DNA of 64,000 bases from an uncultured Campylobacter sp. (GCF_938039245.1 NZ_CALHVN010000020.1:22357-86356), one strand, 5' to 3'. Positions 1 to 9,159 are shown, counted from the stretch's first letter. A program made the numbers and translations. Notes: generated by a model not told the origin, from the letters alone.

Positions 1-231
1 GGAATAAAAGCGGCTTTTCAAGCTCCCGTTTTAAAATCTCTTAATCGGGGCGGTTTTGCTAAACGCTCTTAGGCCGCCGTCTTTACGGGTTTTAGCCGAT
101 ACGGGCGGCATAGGCGCGAGTAAATTTAGCCGCACAGGACAGCGTTTTACCGACCTCGCTACTGCAGTTTTTTGGCGCAGGCGCATTACCGGACGACCGC
201 GAACGTACCTGATGGCGTTTTACTCGCCTCG
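1..231. other. Non-coding edge, downstream of GGDEF/EAL gene
   Basis: No convincing gene; the open frame here lacks family features. A degenerate direct repeat is visible: the phrase GTTTTAC..CCTCGCTACT.CAG occurs at about 144-166 and again at about 218-240, the second copy overlapping the stop of the following gene. I see no terminator I would defend. Confidence 0.4.
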
Positions 232-2154
232 CTACTCCAGCAGGCTATCTCGCGGTTCGCCTAGATAAAAGCCCTGAAATTCGTCCACGCCTAGTCGCAC
301 GCAGGTGTCAAACACCTCTTTTGAGTGGACGAACTCGGCTATTACCGTGATGTCTAGCTGGTTAGCAAAGGCTATGATCGCGCTAGCTATCGCCCGAGAA
401 TCCTCGCTAGAGTCTATATTTTTGATGATCGAGCCGTCTATTTTGATGTAATCTGGCTTTAGCTTTAGGATATAGGAGAAGTTGCTATAACCCGAGCCAA
501 AATCATCTATGGCGATCTTTGCGCCCATCCTTCGCACGCGTTCGATAAATGCGCCGATACGCTCGATATTTTCTATATTTTCATCCTCTAGTATCTCAAA
601 TATCACCCTTGAGGCGATCTTGTATCTGTTTAGCCTCTCGATGATAAACGCGCTCACGTCGCCGTCGGTCATATCGCGTCCGGATAAATTTACCGAGATG
701 ATGGCGCTAGGCTTGTCTTTGATTAGCTTAAAGCTCTTTTCGATTAGCATTTTTTCGATATCGGTGTAGCGCTTAATGCGCTTTGAAACTTCTAAAAAAA
801 TGCTCGGCGAGATGATTTCAGAGCTATTTTGGATACGGATTAGCGTTTCGTATTTTAACACCTTGCCGTCTTTGTTAAATATCGGTTGATAAAACGGCAC
901 GATTTTATCGTTTATTATGGCGTTTCGTATCATATTCGATCGCTTGATTTGCTCGGCGTATTGAGGAGTATCGTCGATATTTTTAAAGTAGCAAAAGAAA
1001 TCCTTACCGCTTTGCTTTGCAAACTCAAGCGCCGTCATCGCCTTTTTAAACGTATCGGTCTCATCTAGGGCAAAGCCTACCGTACAGTAAATCTCTATCT
1101 CGATTTGCTCGCCGCCGTCTTTAGACACGTCTATGACCAGTCCTTTTATACTCTCTAAAAGCTCGCTTGCCAAATCCTCGTATCTATCTATAAAATAATC
1201 GGCGTTTTCGACTAGAGCAAACTGGTCAGGTCCCACGCGGTAAGCCGCCATATCGTTATCGTTTGCGAATTTTCTAGCTATTTGCGCCATTTTAAGTAAA
1301 ATTTGATCGCAAGCCTCGGCGCCAAAGTAGTTATTCATTTTTCTAAACTCGTCTATATCCACGACTACGATTTTAGGACTCTTCATAGTCGCTACGTCGC
1401 GCTCTAAAGCCGTTTTGTTAGGTAGCCCCGTTAGCGCGTCGCTATATAGACGCTTTTGCATCTCGGAGTTATTAGCTAGCAGCCTAGCGTTGGTTTTCAT
1501 GAGCGAAATTTGACTGTTTTTGATATTTCTAAAAAAAAGCCAATACTGAAACACGCAAATAAGCATCATGATAAGGGTAACTAAAACGGTATTTTTCATA
1601 TTTACGGCAAGCCAAGTAAAAAAACGCGGGTCGTCAAAGCCTGAAATTTTTACCGCGTGAACCATATCGTAGCCCAGTATCACGCCGTCTGTTTTTTTAA
1701 AATAGCAAACCTCGGCCTTATTATCCGCAATCAGACGAATGCGCTTATAAATGCCCTTTTGCTCCAAATCCGTATGCGCCCTAGAGTCCATATCGCAAAA
1801 TTTATAGGGCAAAATTTCGCCTATTAAATTAGGATGCTGCGAGCTGGCAAGCACCGTAAGTTCGTTTTTGTCTCCGGTTTGCTTAAATATCCAAGCAGGT
1901 ACAGAATTAGCCGCTTCGGCATACCTTTGAAACTCGTTTATGTCGCGCTTGGCCACTTGTTTATAAATCATTTCTACTACGTTCATATATGCCTCGGCTT
2001 TAGCGTCTATGCCGATGTTTGAAGGGTAATTAACGGAGTCTTGAAATTTATTATAAAATATAAAACAAACGGCTATACACGAACATATCACAAGCACGAC
2101 GATAGGTAAAACGAGGTAGCGAGTTGCCTTGCTCTTAGATTCTAAATTTTGCAT
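232..2154 (-). CDS. Membrane-bound GGDEF/EAL protein, both motifs degenerate
   Basis: 640 aa. Two membrane segments (about residues 12-34 and 189-210) enclose a periplasmic sensor-like region of about 150 residues. A GGDEF domain follows (DALTGLPNKTALE near 240) whose signature is VGPDQF at about 309, so diguanylate cyclase activity is doubtful. The C-terminal EAL domain (from about 415) has YETL instead of EAL but keeps SVNLSGRD, ILEDEN, DDFGSGYS (near 549), KIDGSII and EFQGFYLGEP. Phosphodiesterase activity is therefore possible but not assured; a c-di-GMP or GTP-binding sensor role is equally plausible. The AGAAGG ribosome binding site just upstream supports the start. It stands alone, with about 600 bp of non-coding DNA on its 5' side. 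Confidence 0.85.
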   Translation of the reverse strand: MQNLESKSKATRYLVLPIVVLVICSCIAVCFIFYNKFQDSVNYPSNIGIDAKAEAYMNVVEMIYKQVAKRDINEFQRYAEAANSVPAWIFKQTGDKNELTVLASSQHPNLIGEILPYKFCDMDSRAHTDLEQKGIYKRIRLIADNKAEVCYFKKTDGVILGYDMVHAVKISGFDDPRFFTWLAVNMKNTVLVTLIMMLICVFQYWLFFRNIKNSQISLMKTNARLLANNSEMQKRLYSDALTGLPNKTALERDVATMKSPKIVVVDIDEFRKMNNYFGAEACDQILLKMAQIARKFANDNDMAAYRVGPDQFALVENADYFIDRYEDLASELLESIKGLVIDVSKDGGEQIEIEIYCTVGFALDETDTFKKAMTALEFAKQSGKDFFCYFKNIDDTPQYAEQIKRSNMIRNAIINDKIVPFYQPIFNKDGKVLKYETLIRIQNSSEIISPSIFLEVSKRIKRYTDIEKMLIEKSFKLIKDKPSAIISVNLSGRDMTDGDVSAFIIERLNRYKIASRVIFEILEDENIENIERIGAFIERVRRMGAKIAIDDFGSGYSNFSYILKLKPDYIKIDGSIIKNIDSSEDSRAIASAIIAFANQLDITVIAEFVHSKEVFDTCVRLGVDEFQGFYLGEPRDSLLE

Positions 2155-2361
2155 CGACCTTCTTTTGTAATTTTATCGCCATTTTATCATTATTTATTTA
2201 AGTTAATCATTAAAGCCAAAATTTATAAAAATAATTTGTGCGGCAAAAAAGCAAAGAAGAAAACGGACGCAGTAAAACAACTATGCGGACGGCTGATTTT
2301 TCGTCGCTCTTTTTTGCGAGATTTAGGCGACTAGGCGCCGTCGCTAAATTTTAAAGCTCCA

Positions 2362-2510
2362 AATTTACAAAGAAGCGTAAATAGGCTTAAATTTGACATT
2401 TTCAAGATGCGGGTCTCGGTGAGTAAAATTTCGAGTTAAATTTGTAAATTTGACTCGAAATTTGATCACAAAACGACAAGGCGAAGTATCTTGCGATGAA
2501 TTTAAATGTT
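2362..2510. repeat. Direct repeat, copy 1
   Basis: Starts AATTTACAAAGAAGCG. Its first 61 bases match copy 2 (from 2517) with one mismatch, including ATTTTCAAGATGCGGGTCTC. Similarity then decays to a shared inverted-repeat zone of TAAATTTG/CAAATTT type and a shared AAGGCGAAGTAT (2478-2489). The period is 155 bases. Function unknown. Confidence 0.8.
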
Positions 2511-2516
2511 GCGATG

Positions 2517-2637
2517 AATTTACAAAAAAGCGTAAATAGGCTTAAATTTGACATTTTCAAGATGCGGGTCTCGGTGACTCAAATTTGCAAATTCAACTTC
2601 AAATTTGAACGTAAAACGATAAGGCGAAGTATTTTTG
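2517..2637. repeat. Direct repeat, copy 2
   Basis: Second copy of the 61-base near-identical unit, followed by a diverged hairpin-prone section (CAAATTTGCAAATTCAAC) and AAGGCGAAGTATTTTTG at 2621-2637. That last phrase also borders the structured element at 39830-39846. Confidence 0.8.
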
Positions 2638-2638
2638 C

Positions 2639-2725
2639 GTTTAGACGAGGCGGATTTAAATTTTACGACGGGAGCTACCTTGTCGGTAGTGACCGAGTAA
2701 AATTTAGATCCAACGAAGTATAAAC
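2639..2725. repeat. Structured hairpin element after mutS2
   Basis: A long imperfect inverted repeat: GTTTA (2639-2643) with TAAAC (2721-2725), and 15 bases at 2652-2666 (GGATTTAAATTTTAC) with 2697-2711, all paired but for a G-T. The apex contains GCTACC/GGTAGT. It lies 28 bases past the mutS2 stop on the mutS2 transcript side. There is no clear T-run, so it is not a plain terminator. It resembles the elements at 9.4-9.7 and 39.9 kb in placement and in its flanking AAGTATTTTTG. Confidence 0.55.
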
Positions 2726-2753
2726 CAAAAAGACAAACCACAGCAAGGCAAAT

Positions 2754-5108
2754 TTACAGCCGCACTATCTGCGCTCCAAATCCTCCCTGCCCCGCCGGCG
2801 CGTCGAAAAACTCCTTCACGCTCGGGTGTTCGCGCAAGAAATTTTTGACCGCGTAGGCGAGCTTGCCCGTGCCGATGCCGTGATACACCTGCACCTCGTC
2901 AAAGCCCATCACTAGGCTATCTGAGATAAATTTATCCAGCTTTTGCACCGCTTCGTCCGCGCGCAAGCCGTGTAGATCGAGCGTGACGCTAGCGTTTTGC
3001 GGCTTTTGCACGCTTAGATTTATGCCTGATTTCTTCGCGGGTGCCGGCGTTTCGCCGCTGATTTTTAGCTGATTTATCGGCACGCGCATGCTCACGTTAT
3101 CCGTTTGTATCACGGCGTCATTTTTGCTAAGGCTTGCCACGATGCCCTTTATCTTGCCGTATTTTACGCGGTCGCCGACTTTTAGCTCGGGCGGGGCGGA
3201 GATTTCGGGCTTTTGCACGGCGCGTTTGGCCTCGTTTGCGCGGTTTAGGGCGCGCTGTTTTTCTTTGGTATCGTCTAGATTTATCGCCCGTCTAGCCTCG
3301 TTTATCGCCTTAAAATACTCCCGCTCCAGCCGCGTTATAACCTCGTGCTGCTCCGCCTCGGCGCGCTCTTTTTGCTCTTTTAAATTTTCGATGAGAGAGT
3401 CCAGTTTTTGCTCTTTTTTCTCAGCGCTTTCGAGCTTTTCTTTGAGCTGCACCTCTAAATTTAACGTCTTTGTGATGATTTCGTTTAGATTTTCTTTGTC
3501 TTCGCCGTAGATCTTTTTCGCCTGCGCGACCAAATTTGCCGCGATACCGTATCTAGCCGCGGTCTCAAAGGCGTATGATTTGCCGATCGTACCCTTTAAA
3601 AACTCAAATTTAGGCCGCGAGTTTTCCTCGTCGTATAGCGCCGCGACGAGCTCGACGTCCGGGTTTTTAGCTAGCAGCATCGCAAGGCGCTTGTGGTGGG
3701 TGGTGATGATCATCTTGATATCCTGTCCCATTAGCCGCTCGATCATCACGCCGTATAGACTCGCCGCCTCCTCAAAGTCCGTTCCAAGCTCGATCTCATC
3801 GACTCCGATGAGCAAATTTTTCTTCGTAAAGAGCTTAGAAAAATGCACCATACGCCCGGCAAAGGTCGAGATGTCGTTTTTCACGTTTTGCGGATCCTCG
3901 ATGATGGCGTCAAATTCCTTGAAATTTCCGATCTGCGAATTTTGCGCGTTTATGCGCATCGGCAGCAGGTATTTGGCTAAAAACGCCGCAGCTATCAGCG
4001 ATTTTAGCAGCATCGATTTACCGCCCGCGTTTACGCCGGTGATCAGTAGCACCTTTTTACTAAAGTCGATACTGATGCTTTTTGGATTTTTTAGCGCGGG
4101 ATGGGCGAAATTTGCCAGCTTTAAATTTGATCCGCCGCTTGGCAGCACGAACTCCAGATCCGCGCTTTTAGCCGTAAAAACTCGCGCGCAGTAGGCGTCA
4201 AATACGTCAAACGCGCCGTTTATAAATTTCAGAAACGGCAAGCCCTTGTGCATCGCGGAGCTAAAAATTTTGCAGTGCTCATAGACGATCTGCTCTTTTT
4301 TATCCAGCAGCTCGCTTTGCTCTTTTTTGAGCTTTTGGATGTTTTCGGGCGCGACGTAGAAGTAGCCGCCCGAGCTTCTAGCCACAACCGTACCCTTTAG
4401 CACGTGGTTAAACCCGCCTCGCACGAGCAGCGCCTCGACCGAGCTGATGTAGTGCACCTGCGTATCGACGAGGTAGGGCGCGACGCTTTTTGAGTAGATG
4501 AGACGGCGTAGATCGGCGTCTATTTGCGCTCTTTTTGCGCTAAACGCGTCTTTTATACCGCTTAGACGCTCGTCTACTTCGTCTTTTAGTTCGCCGTTTT
4601 TATCAAATGAATTTGCGAGCTTTAGCATCGGCTGCGGGATTTCTATTTTAGCGAGCCACTCGCCTAGCTTGCCTTCAAATTTGAGCGTTTTTAGGTAGGT
4701 AAAGTAGCCAATTATCTTAGCAAACTCGAAAATCTCGCTCACGTGCAGCGTGGCTTGTTTGCTAAGGCGCATGAGCGCGTCGTCTAGGTTTTGAGCCGGT
4801 GTGGGCGGGTCAAACTGCTTTTGCGAGAGTTCTAAAATTTTCTCGTAGTGCAGCCTGCTGTCGCCCGCCATAAAAAGCGGCTTAGGGCGCGCTAAAAAGG
4901 AGTTAAACCTCTCCATATAGCCTTGCAGGTCTAAAATTTTTATAAGCCGCTCAAAGCCTTCCGCATTTGTAAATTCTTTTTGCTCGCGGTGTGCCGCAGC
5001 GTCCGAAACATCGCCGTTTCTTTGCTCGCGCGAGACGTTATTTTCTCGCCCGCTTGCTTCCCAAGCGCCGCTTTTAGTCAAATTTTGATTATCTTTAAAA
5101 TTTCGCAA
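2754..5108 (-). CDS. mutS2: Endonuclease MutS2
   Basis: 784 aa, usual size for MutS2. It has a MutS-like clamp/connector region, then an ABC-type ATPase with Walker A GVNAGGKS at about residue 359 and ...LIGVDEIELGTD as Walker B. A coiled coil (about 530-620) follows, rich in KEKLESAEKKEQK-like sequence. The C-terminal Smr nuclease domain has LDLHGL and HGIGTG near 710-750. In epsilonproteobacteria MutS2 suppresses homologous recombination and has been linked to oxidative-damage repair rather than mismatch repair; the exact role here is inferred from family. It ends one base before the stop-side neighbour at 5109, so it is co-transcribed with murC and the small membrane gene, the same mutS2-membrane protein-murC order I recall from C. 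jejuni. Confidence 0.95.
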   Translation of the reverse strand: MRNFKDNQNLTKSGAWEASGRENNVSREQRNGDVSDAAAHREQKEFTNAEGFERLIKILDLQGYMERFNSFLARPKPLFMAGDSRLHYEKILELSQKQFDPPTPAQNLDDALMRLSKQATLHVSEIFEFAKIIGYFTYLKTLKFEGKLGEWLAKIEIPQPMLKLANSFDKNGELKDEVDERLSGIKDAFSAKRAQIDADLRRLIYSKSVAPYLVDTQVHYISSVEALLVRGGFNHVLKGTVVARSSGGYFYVAPENIQKLKKEQSELLDKKEQIVYEHCKIFSSAMHKGLPFLKFINGAFDVFDAYCARVFTAKSADLEFVLPSGGSNLKLANFAHPALKNPKSISIDFSKKVLLITGVNAGGKSMLLKSLIAAAFLAKYLLPMRINAQNSQIGNFKEFDAIIEDPQNVKNDISTFAGRMVHFSKLFTKKNLLIGVDEIELGTDFEEAASLYGVMIERLMGQDIKMIITTHHKRLAMLLAKNPDVELVAALYDEENSRPKFEFLKGTIGKSYAFETAARYGIAANLVAQAKKIYGEDKENLNEIITKTLNLEVQLKEKLESAEKKEQKLDSLIENLKEQKERAEAEQHEVITRLEREYFKAINEARRAINLDDTKEKQRALNRANEAKRAVQKPEISAPPELKVGDRVKYGKIKGIVASLSKNDAVIQTDNVSMRVPINQLKISGETPAPAKKSGINLSVQKPQNASVTLDLHGLRADEAVQKLDKFISDSLVMGFDEVQVYHGIGTGKLAYAVKNFLREHPSVKEFFDAPAGQGGFGAQIVRL

Positions 5109-5456
5109 TTATTCGCCTTTAAATTTGCAGCCATCAAGCGCGATCTTGACGCTGTTTAGTTCCTTTGCCGCGCGTTTTGCGACGAAGGAGGACGTGCCGA
5201 ACTCATAGTTAAATTTAGTGTTATTTACGTCGAAATTCCCGCATTTTAGTGTTTTGCCTTGATTAAAAAGCGCGACTAGCTCCAGCCTTTTGCCCTGCTC
5301 GCTTTCCAGTCTAGTCTCGTAAAAATACAGCGCCGCCGCGACAAAAATCACCGAAAAAGTGATGATAAATTTAGCCTTTTTGCTTAGCTTCTCGTCGCTC
5401 ACGCTAAATATCGCGATCGCGGCAAGCACGCCTAAAAGTACGATTATGACCCTCAT
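5109..5456 (-). CDS. Small membrane protein between murC and mutS2
   Basis: 115 aa, family unknown to me by name. Two hydrophobic helices (about residues 1-19 and 28-47) are followed by a soluble tail of about 65 residues with two cysteines (TLKCGNFDV, LDGCKFKGE) spaced so that they could form a disulfide. Its start overlaps the murC stop by 4 bases (5453-5456) and its stop abuts mutS2, indicating translational coupling. Confidence 0.85.
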   Translation of the reverse strand: MRVIIVLLGVLAAIAIFSVSDEKLSKKAKFIITFSVIFVAAALYFYETRLESEQGKRLELVALFNQGKTLKCGNFDVNNTKFNYEFGTSSFVAKRAAKELNSVKIALDGCKFKGE

Positions 5457-6916
5457 GCGTCGCCTCGCAGCTGATATGTGATGTCGCCCGCGCCAAAGCC
5501 GATCACCAGGCCGTCATCAAGCAGGTTTTTTACGCCAAACTCGTCCGTAAAAGAAATCCCCTCGCCCTCGCGCGCGACTTTTTGCGTCATCACGGGATTG
5601 TAGCGTTTAAACTCCTCTTTTAAATTTATATCTATCGGCGTCTCGCCAGCAGCGTAAACGGGCAAGATAACAAGCTCGTCTATGCCCTCAAAACACTCCT
5701 TAAAGGCCTCTAAATTTGCGCTCAGACGCGTAAATCTATGCGGCTGAAAGATCGCCGTGATCTTAGTGATGCCTAGTAGTTTGGCGTACTCAAAGACCGA
5801 TTGTAGCGTAGCCTTGATCTCGGTCGGATGGTGCGCGTAGTCGTCTATAAGTACGAATTTCCTGCTTGCGGTTAGGATATCGAAGCGCTTTTTGATACCT
5901 TTAAAATTTAGCAAATTTTGTCTAATTTGCGCCAGAGAGGTTTCATTTAGCGCGGCTAAGATAGCAAGCGACGCGTCCACGGCGATATGCTCGCCCATGC
6001 CAAGCACTTCAAATTTGCCTAAATTTTTTAGATTAAACGCGGTATAAGGTACGAAATCGCGCACGATCATGCTAAGCTCGGTGATATCGACGCTCGGATA
6101 AAGGCGCACGGCATCAAGCTTTAGCGTACCCAAAAACTCGTCCTCGGCGTTTATCACGCGCACCTTGGCTCGCTCCAAAAAGCCTCGATACGCCGCGTGA
6201 AATTTCTCCAAATCATAGCCGTAATGCTCCATATGCTCGGGCTCAGCGTTAGTCACGACGGCTAGATACGGGTTTGAGTTGAGAAAACTACTATCGCTCT
6301 CGTCGGCTTCGAAAATGACGTTGTCGCAAGGCTCGTATTTCATATTTGAGCCAAACTGCTTACTGATCGCGCCGATGATGACCGAGCCCTCCACGAGGCT
6401 AGAGAGCATCGCCGAGGTCGTGCTTTTGCCGTGCGCGCCCGCCACCGAAAACACGCGCTTGCCTTCAAGCACCATCGGTAGAGCCTCTTTGCGCGATAGG
6501 CACTGCAAGCCTTTACTTCGCGCTTCGACAAGCTCGATGTTATCGGGTTTTATCGCCGCCGAGTAGATGACGAAGTCCTGATCCCTGATCGCGGCCTTGC
6601 TGTGCGGCGTGATGACGTCGATGCCCTGCGCTGCTAGCTCGCGCGTAGTCGGGCTTTCTTTGATGTCGCTACCGCTGATGATGAATCCCTTTTCGTGCAA
6701 AAAACGCGCGATCGCCGAGATACCGATACCGCCGATACCGATGAAATGGACCTTTTTACGCTTCTTTGCGCGCCTTATTTCATCCACGCTATCTGCTTGC
6801 GCGCTTAAATTTGACTGCGCTAAATTTTCGCGACCGAAATTTGACGCCCCGCCCGCTTCTACCGTACGGTGAAGCCCGCTTGCTTGGTTTAAATTTCCTT
6901 GTTTTAAATTTTCCAC
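5453..6916 (-). CDS. murC: UDP-N-acetylmuramate--L-alanine ligase
   Basis: Cytoplasmic ATP-dependent ligase that adds L-Ala to UDP-MurNAc, the first amino acid of the peptidoglycan stem. It has FIGIGGIGIS (about 59-68), the ATP-binding GAHGKSTTS near 158, EADESDSSF, DDYAHHPTEI and FQPHRFTR. The start codon is GTG at 6916, with AAGGA seven bases upstream. This gives a 487-aa protein with about 55 extra N-terminal residues, rich in N, A and Q, ahead of the conserved KKVHFIGIGG. The tail-like extension is unusual; an internal start is possible but no better ribosome binding site was noticed. Confidence 0.96.
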   Translation of the reverse strand: MENLKQGNLNQASGLHRTVEAGGASNFGRENLAQSNLSAQADSVDEIRRAKKRKKVHFIGIGGIGISAIARFLHEKGFIISGSDIKESPTTRELAAQGIDVITPHSKAAIRDQDFVIYSAAIKPDNIELVEARSKGLQCLSRKEALPMVLEGKRVFSVAGAHGKSTTSAMLSSLVEGSVIIGAISKQFGSNMKYEPCDNVIFEADESDSSFLNSNPYLAVVTNAEPEHMEHYGYDLEKFHAAYRGFLERAKVRVINAEDEFLGTLKLDAVRLYPSVDITELSMIVRDFVPYTAFNLKNLGKFEVLGMGEHIAVDASLAILAALNETSLAQIRQNLLNFKGIKKRFDILTASRKFVLIDDYAHHPTEIKATLQSVFEYAKLLGITKITAIFQPHRFTRLSANLEAFKECFEGIDELVILPVYAAGETPIDINLKEEFKRYNPVMTQKVAREGEGISFTDEFGVKNLLDDGLVIGFGAGDITYQLRGDA

Positions 6917-7274
6917 TTGTTTTCCTTATCGGTTCCTAAAATACCAAATCCCGCGCCCCAAGTCTGCGGCTCTAGGTTTATTTTACCCGCAAACGGCATA
7001 TCTTTTAGCGCCTTGATGCTTGCCGTTACGCTTAAAGTTCGCGTGATTTTTCTTTAAATTTATTAGCCCGATTTTAGCGAAAATGAAATATCAAGACGCT
7101 GAAAAGGCGAAATTTACACGAGTTAGCCGTTTAAAATCGGCAAAGTACTAACCGCCCAAATTTGGCGCAAAGGGTTTTGCGTTAAATTTAGCTCCGAATT
7201 TAGCCGTTTTCTAGCAAGCCTGGCTCGCCAAAATCATCAAAAGCGCTTAGCTAAAACAGGCTCTTTTAGGCATT
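6917..7274. other. Spacer upstream of murC with possible gene remnant
   Basis: No full gene. On the minus strand, about 6906-7050 reads as an open, coding-like stretch ending in GKINLEPQTWGAGFGILGT... with its TAA overlapping the murC start. It could be a leader-type small ORF (ATG about 6999) or the 3' end of a lost gene. The rest (7080-7270) is AAATTT-rich with no gene. Confidence 0.4.
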
Positions 7275-7634
7275 TTACCGTGTCAGCTCAAAGCTAAGGT
7301 CAATCAGATCCTCTACCTGCCCCGGCGCGATTTTGGAGCTTAAATTTACGCTGATCCAGTGCTTTTTATTCATATGGTAGGCGGGCAAAATTTGCTCCCC
7401 GTCGCGCAGAATAGCCGCGAGATCTGGCTTGCATTTTAGATTTAGGACTTCTAACGCCTGCGCGCTTTTAAGCCCCAGTTTGCCGCCGTCCACGCGCATA
7501 AAAACGGCGAACCATTTTTGATTTTTCGCATGGCGAAATACGGCGATTTCGGGGTGCTTGTCAAATATCCGATCGCCCTGCGCGCCGAATTTCTCCTCGA
7601 TATAGCTAAAAATCCGCTTGCGTGCGGGCATCAT
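7275..7634 (-). CDS. MmcQ/YjbR-like protein
   Basis: 119 aa from the chosen start. Features of the YjbR/MmcQ family (DNA-binding-fold domain of unclear function): FGAQGDRIF near the N-terminus, W-FAVFMRVDGGKLGL, then YHMNKKHWISVNL and ..EDLIDLSFELT at the end. Either of two tandem ATGs (7634 or 7631) overlaps the tag stop (ATGATG) behind AAAGGAGG; the second has the better spacing. A longer frame to 7649 would lack a ribosome binding site. Coupled to tag, but with no known functional link. Confidence 0.85.
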   Translation of the reverse strand: MMPARKRIFSYIEEKFGAQGDRIFDKHPEIAVFRHAKNQKWFAVFMRVDGGKLGLKSAQALEVLNLKCKPDLAAILRDGEQILPAYHMNKKHWISVNLSSKIAPGQVEDLIDLSFELTR

Positions 7635-8233
7635 CTGCCTCCTTTGCAAAAGCAGGCGTCCAGATGATCGTCCACTACGCCAGCGCTTTGCAAAAACGCA
7701 TAGACGCTCGTGGGCCCCAGAAATTTAAACCCGCGCTTTTTCATTTCTTTTGCGATAAACTCCGCAAGCGGCGTAGTAGCGGGGATCTGCTTTATGTTTT
7801 CGTAGTGATTTACGATGGGCTTGCCGTCAAATTTTGGATCAAATTTAGGCAAAAGATAGCCCCAAAGATAATCGTAAAAGCTGCCAAACTCGCTCACGAC
7901 TGCGAGAAATGCGCGGGCGTTTGCGGCAAGCGAGTTTAGCTTTAGGCGGTTTCTGATGAGTGCCGGATTTTGCATAAACTTTGCCGTCTGCTCCTCGCCA
8001 TAGAGCGAAATTTTATGCGCGTCAAATCCGTCAAACGCCGCTCGCATCGCCTCGCGCTTAAGCAGCACGGCATGCCACGAGATGCCCGCCTGAAAGCCCT
8101 CCAAAATTATGAGCTCGAAAAATTTCGCATCGTCTTTTATGAGCCTGCCCCACTCCCGGTCGTGATATACGCGCTCTAGCTCGCTTTTCTCCGCCCAGTC
8201 GCAGCGGATTTTGGTTTTTTGAGTATTTTGCAA
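7631..8233 (-). CDS. tag: DNA-3-methyladenine glycosylase I
   Basis: 200 aa, HhH-type base-excision enzyme that removes 3-methyladenine from DNA. Seen: RCDWAEKSELERVYHDREWG at the N-terminus, FELIILEGFQAGISW, FDAHKIS, and the C-terminal GPTSVYAFLQSAGVVDDHLDACFC. The cysteine and histidine pattern (an early C and H, then the late DHLDAC) matches the zinc-binding snap of Tag. Translation of the YjbR-like gene is coupled to its stop. Confidence 0.95.
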   Translation of the reverse strand: MQNTQKTKIRCDWAEKSELERVYHDREWGRLIKDDAKFFELIILEGFQAGISWHAVLLKREAMRAAFDGFDAHKISLYGEEQTAKFMQNPALIRNRLKLNSLAANARAFLAVVSEFGSFYDYLWGYLLPKFDPKFDGKPIVNHYENIKQIPATTPLAEFIAKEMKKRGFKFLGPTSVYAFLQSAGVVDDHLDACFCKGGR

Positions 8234-8306
8234 AATTTAAGCCTTTAGATAAATTTTAGAGATTGTAGCGAAATTTGGGTTAAGCAAAGGCTTTTGGCGA
8301 TTAAAT

Positions 8307-8882
8307 TTACTCCGCTTCGGCTCTTGGAAATTTGACGCTAATCCACGCAAAAAGCAGCGCGCTTGCGGTAAATAAACCAAAAAGCACGTTTGCAAGAGGC
8401 ATAAATTTAACGGCGGGAGCGATGAGCGTCGGGGCTAAAACCTCCAGCATGCCGTAGAGAAAATTTGCGGCGATATCGATGCTAAGCATCCACGCATAAA
8501 CCCTAAAAAGCACGCAATCAAGCACGTTTGCGAGCTTGAAATTTATAACGACCCAAGCGATCGACGCGGCAAATACGCTAAGCGGGATGATGAAGTTAGT
8601 GATCAAACCAAGTAAATCTTTATCAAACACATAAAGAGCGACGGAGCATAAAATCATGGCTAAAAAGCCGTTATAAGCGTACTTAAAAATCCTAAAAACG
8701 TTTTGTCCGAATGCCTCCTCGATGCAAACTAGCGCATAGTGAAAAAACGTCAGCGCAAGTAGTAGCGAGAGCAAACGCACGATCCAGACGGCCTCGCCTG
8801 CGAGATATGCCGCGCTCATAGCCACCGTGCAGACTGCGCCCATGATGCCTTGCAACTTTGCTTTACCCAGATTTTTATCCAA
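8307..8882 (-). CDS. Unknown integral membrane protein
   Basis: 191 aa with about six hydrophobic helices and short loops, and no motif I recognise. The C-terminal segment (LFGLFTASALLFAWISVKFP) ends in a short acidic tail. It has a single-gene arrangement, 73 bp upstream of tag on the same strand. Composition is like its neighbours. Confidence 0.8.
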   Translation of the reverse strand: MDKNLGKAKLQGIMGAVCTVAMSAAYLAGEAVWIVRLLSLLLALTFFHYALVCIEEAFGQNVFRIFKYAYNGFLAMILCSVALYVFDKDLLGLITNFIIPLSVFAASIAWVVINFKLANVLDCVLFRVYAWMLSIDIAANFLYGMLEVLAPTLIAPAVKFMPLANVLFGLFTASALLFAWISVKFPRAEAE

Positions 8883-9159
8883 CTTCGCCCCTTTTGCTGA
8901 TATAAATTTTAGCTCTAAGTATATACAAATCTATTTTAAACTGATATTAAATTTACGGGGCAAAATTCGGGTTTGGGCCGGATTTGGATTTGAGCTTAAA
9001 TTTAATCTGAAATTTAGCGGCGTCGCATGCAAAAGCCTCTAGCTCCCAAATCGCTGCCCTAGCTAAAACGGCCGCGGTTAGTAACCGCTAGATAAAAGCG
9101 CGAATTTAACCCGAGATAGAACGCATATATCGTCTCGGAGCAAAGTTTTTCGGCTTAAA

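Larger units (their letters stand above)
2155..2753. other. 600-bp spacer with promoter region and repeats
   Basis: Spacer between two minus-strand genes. The part next to 2154 is AT-rich and carries a likely promoter for the GGDEF/EAL gene (TAAAAT-like -10 in TGATAAAATGG on the minus strand). The middle holds a two-copy direct repeat and the end holds a hairpin element, both listed separately. Small open frames here (for example 2520-2741 minus) are made of repeat sequence and look non-coding. Confidence 0.6.

Noticed and set aside
2639..2725. Reading the mutS2-proximal hairpin as a Rho-independent terminator
   Set aside because: The stem is long and branched and no T-run follows on the mutS2 strand.
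2520..2741. 73-codon minus-strand frame (and a plus-strand twin) downstream of mutS2
   Set aside because: The reading frame exists only because the direct repeat and hairpin lack stops; both strands are open, which is typical of non-coding palindromic sequence.
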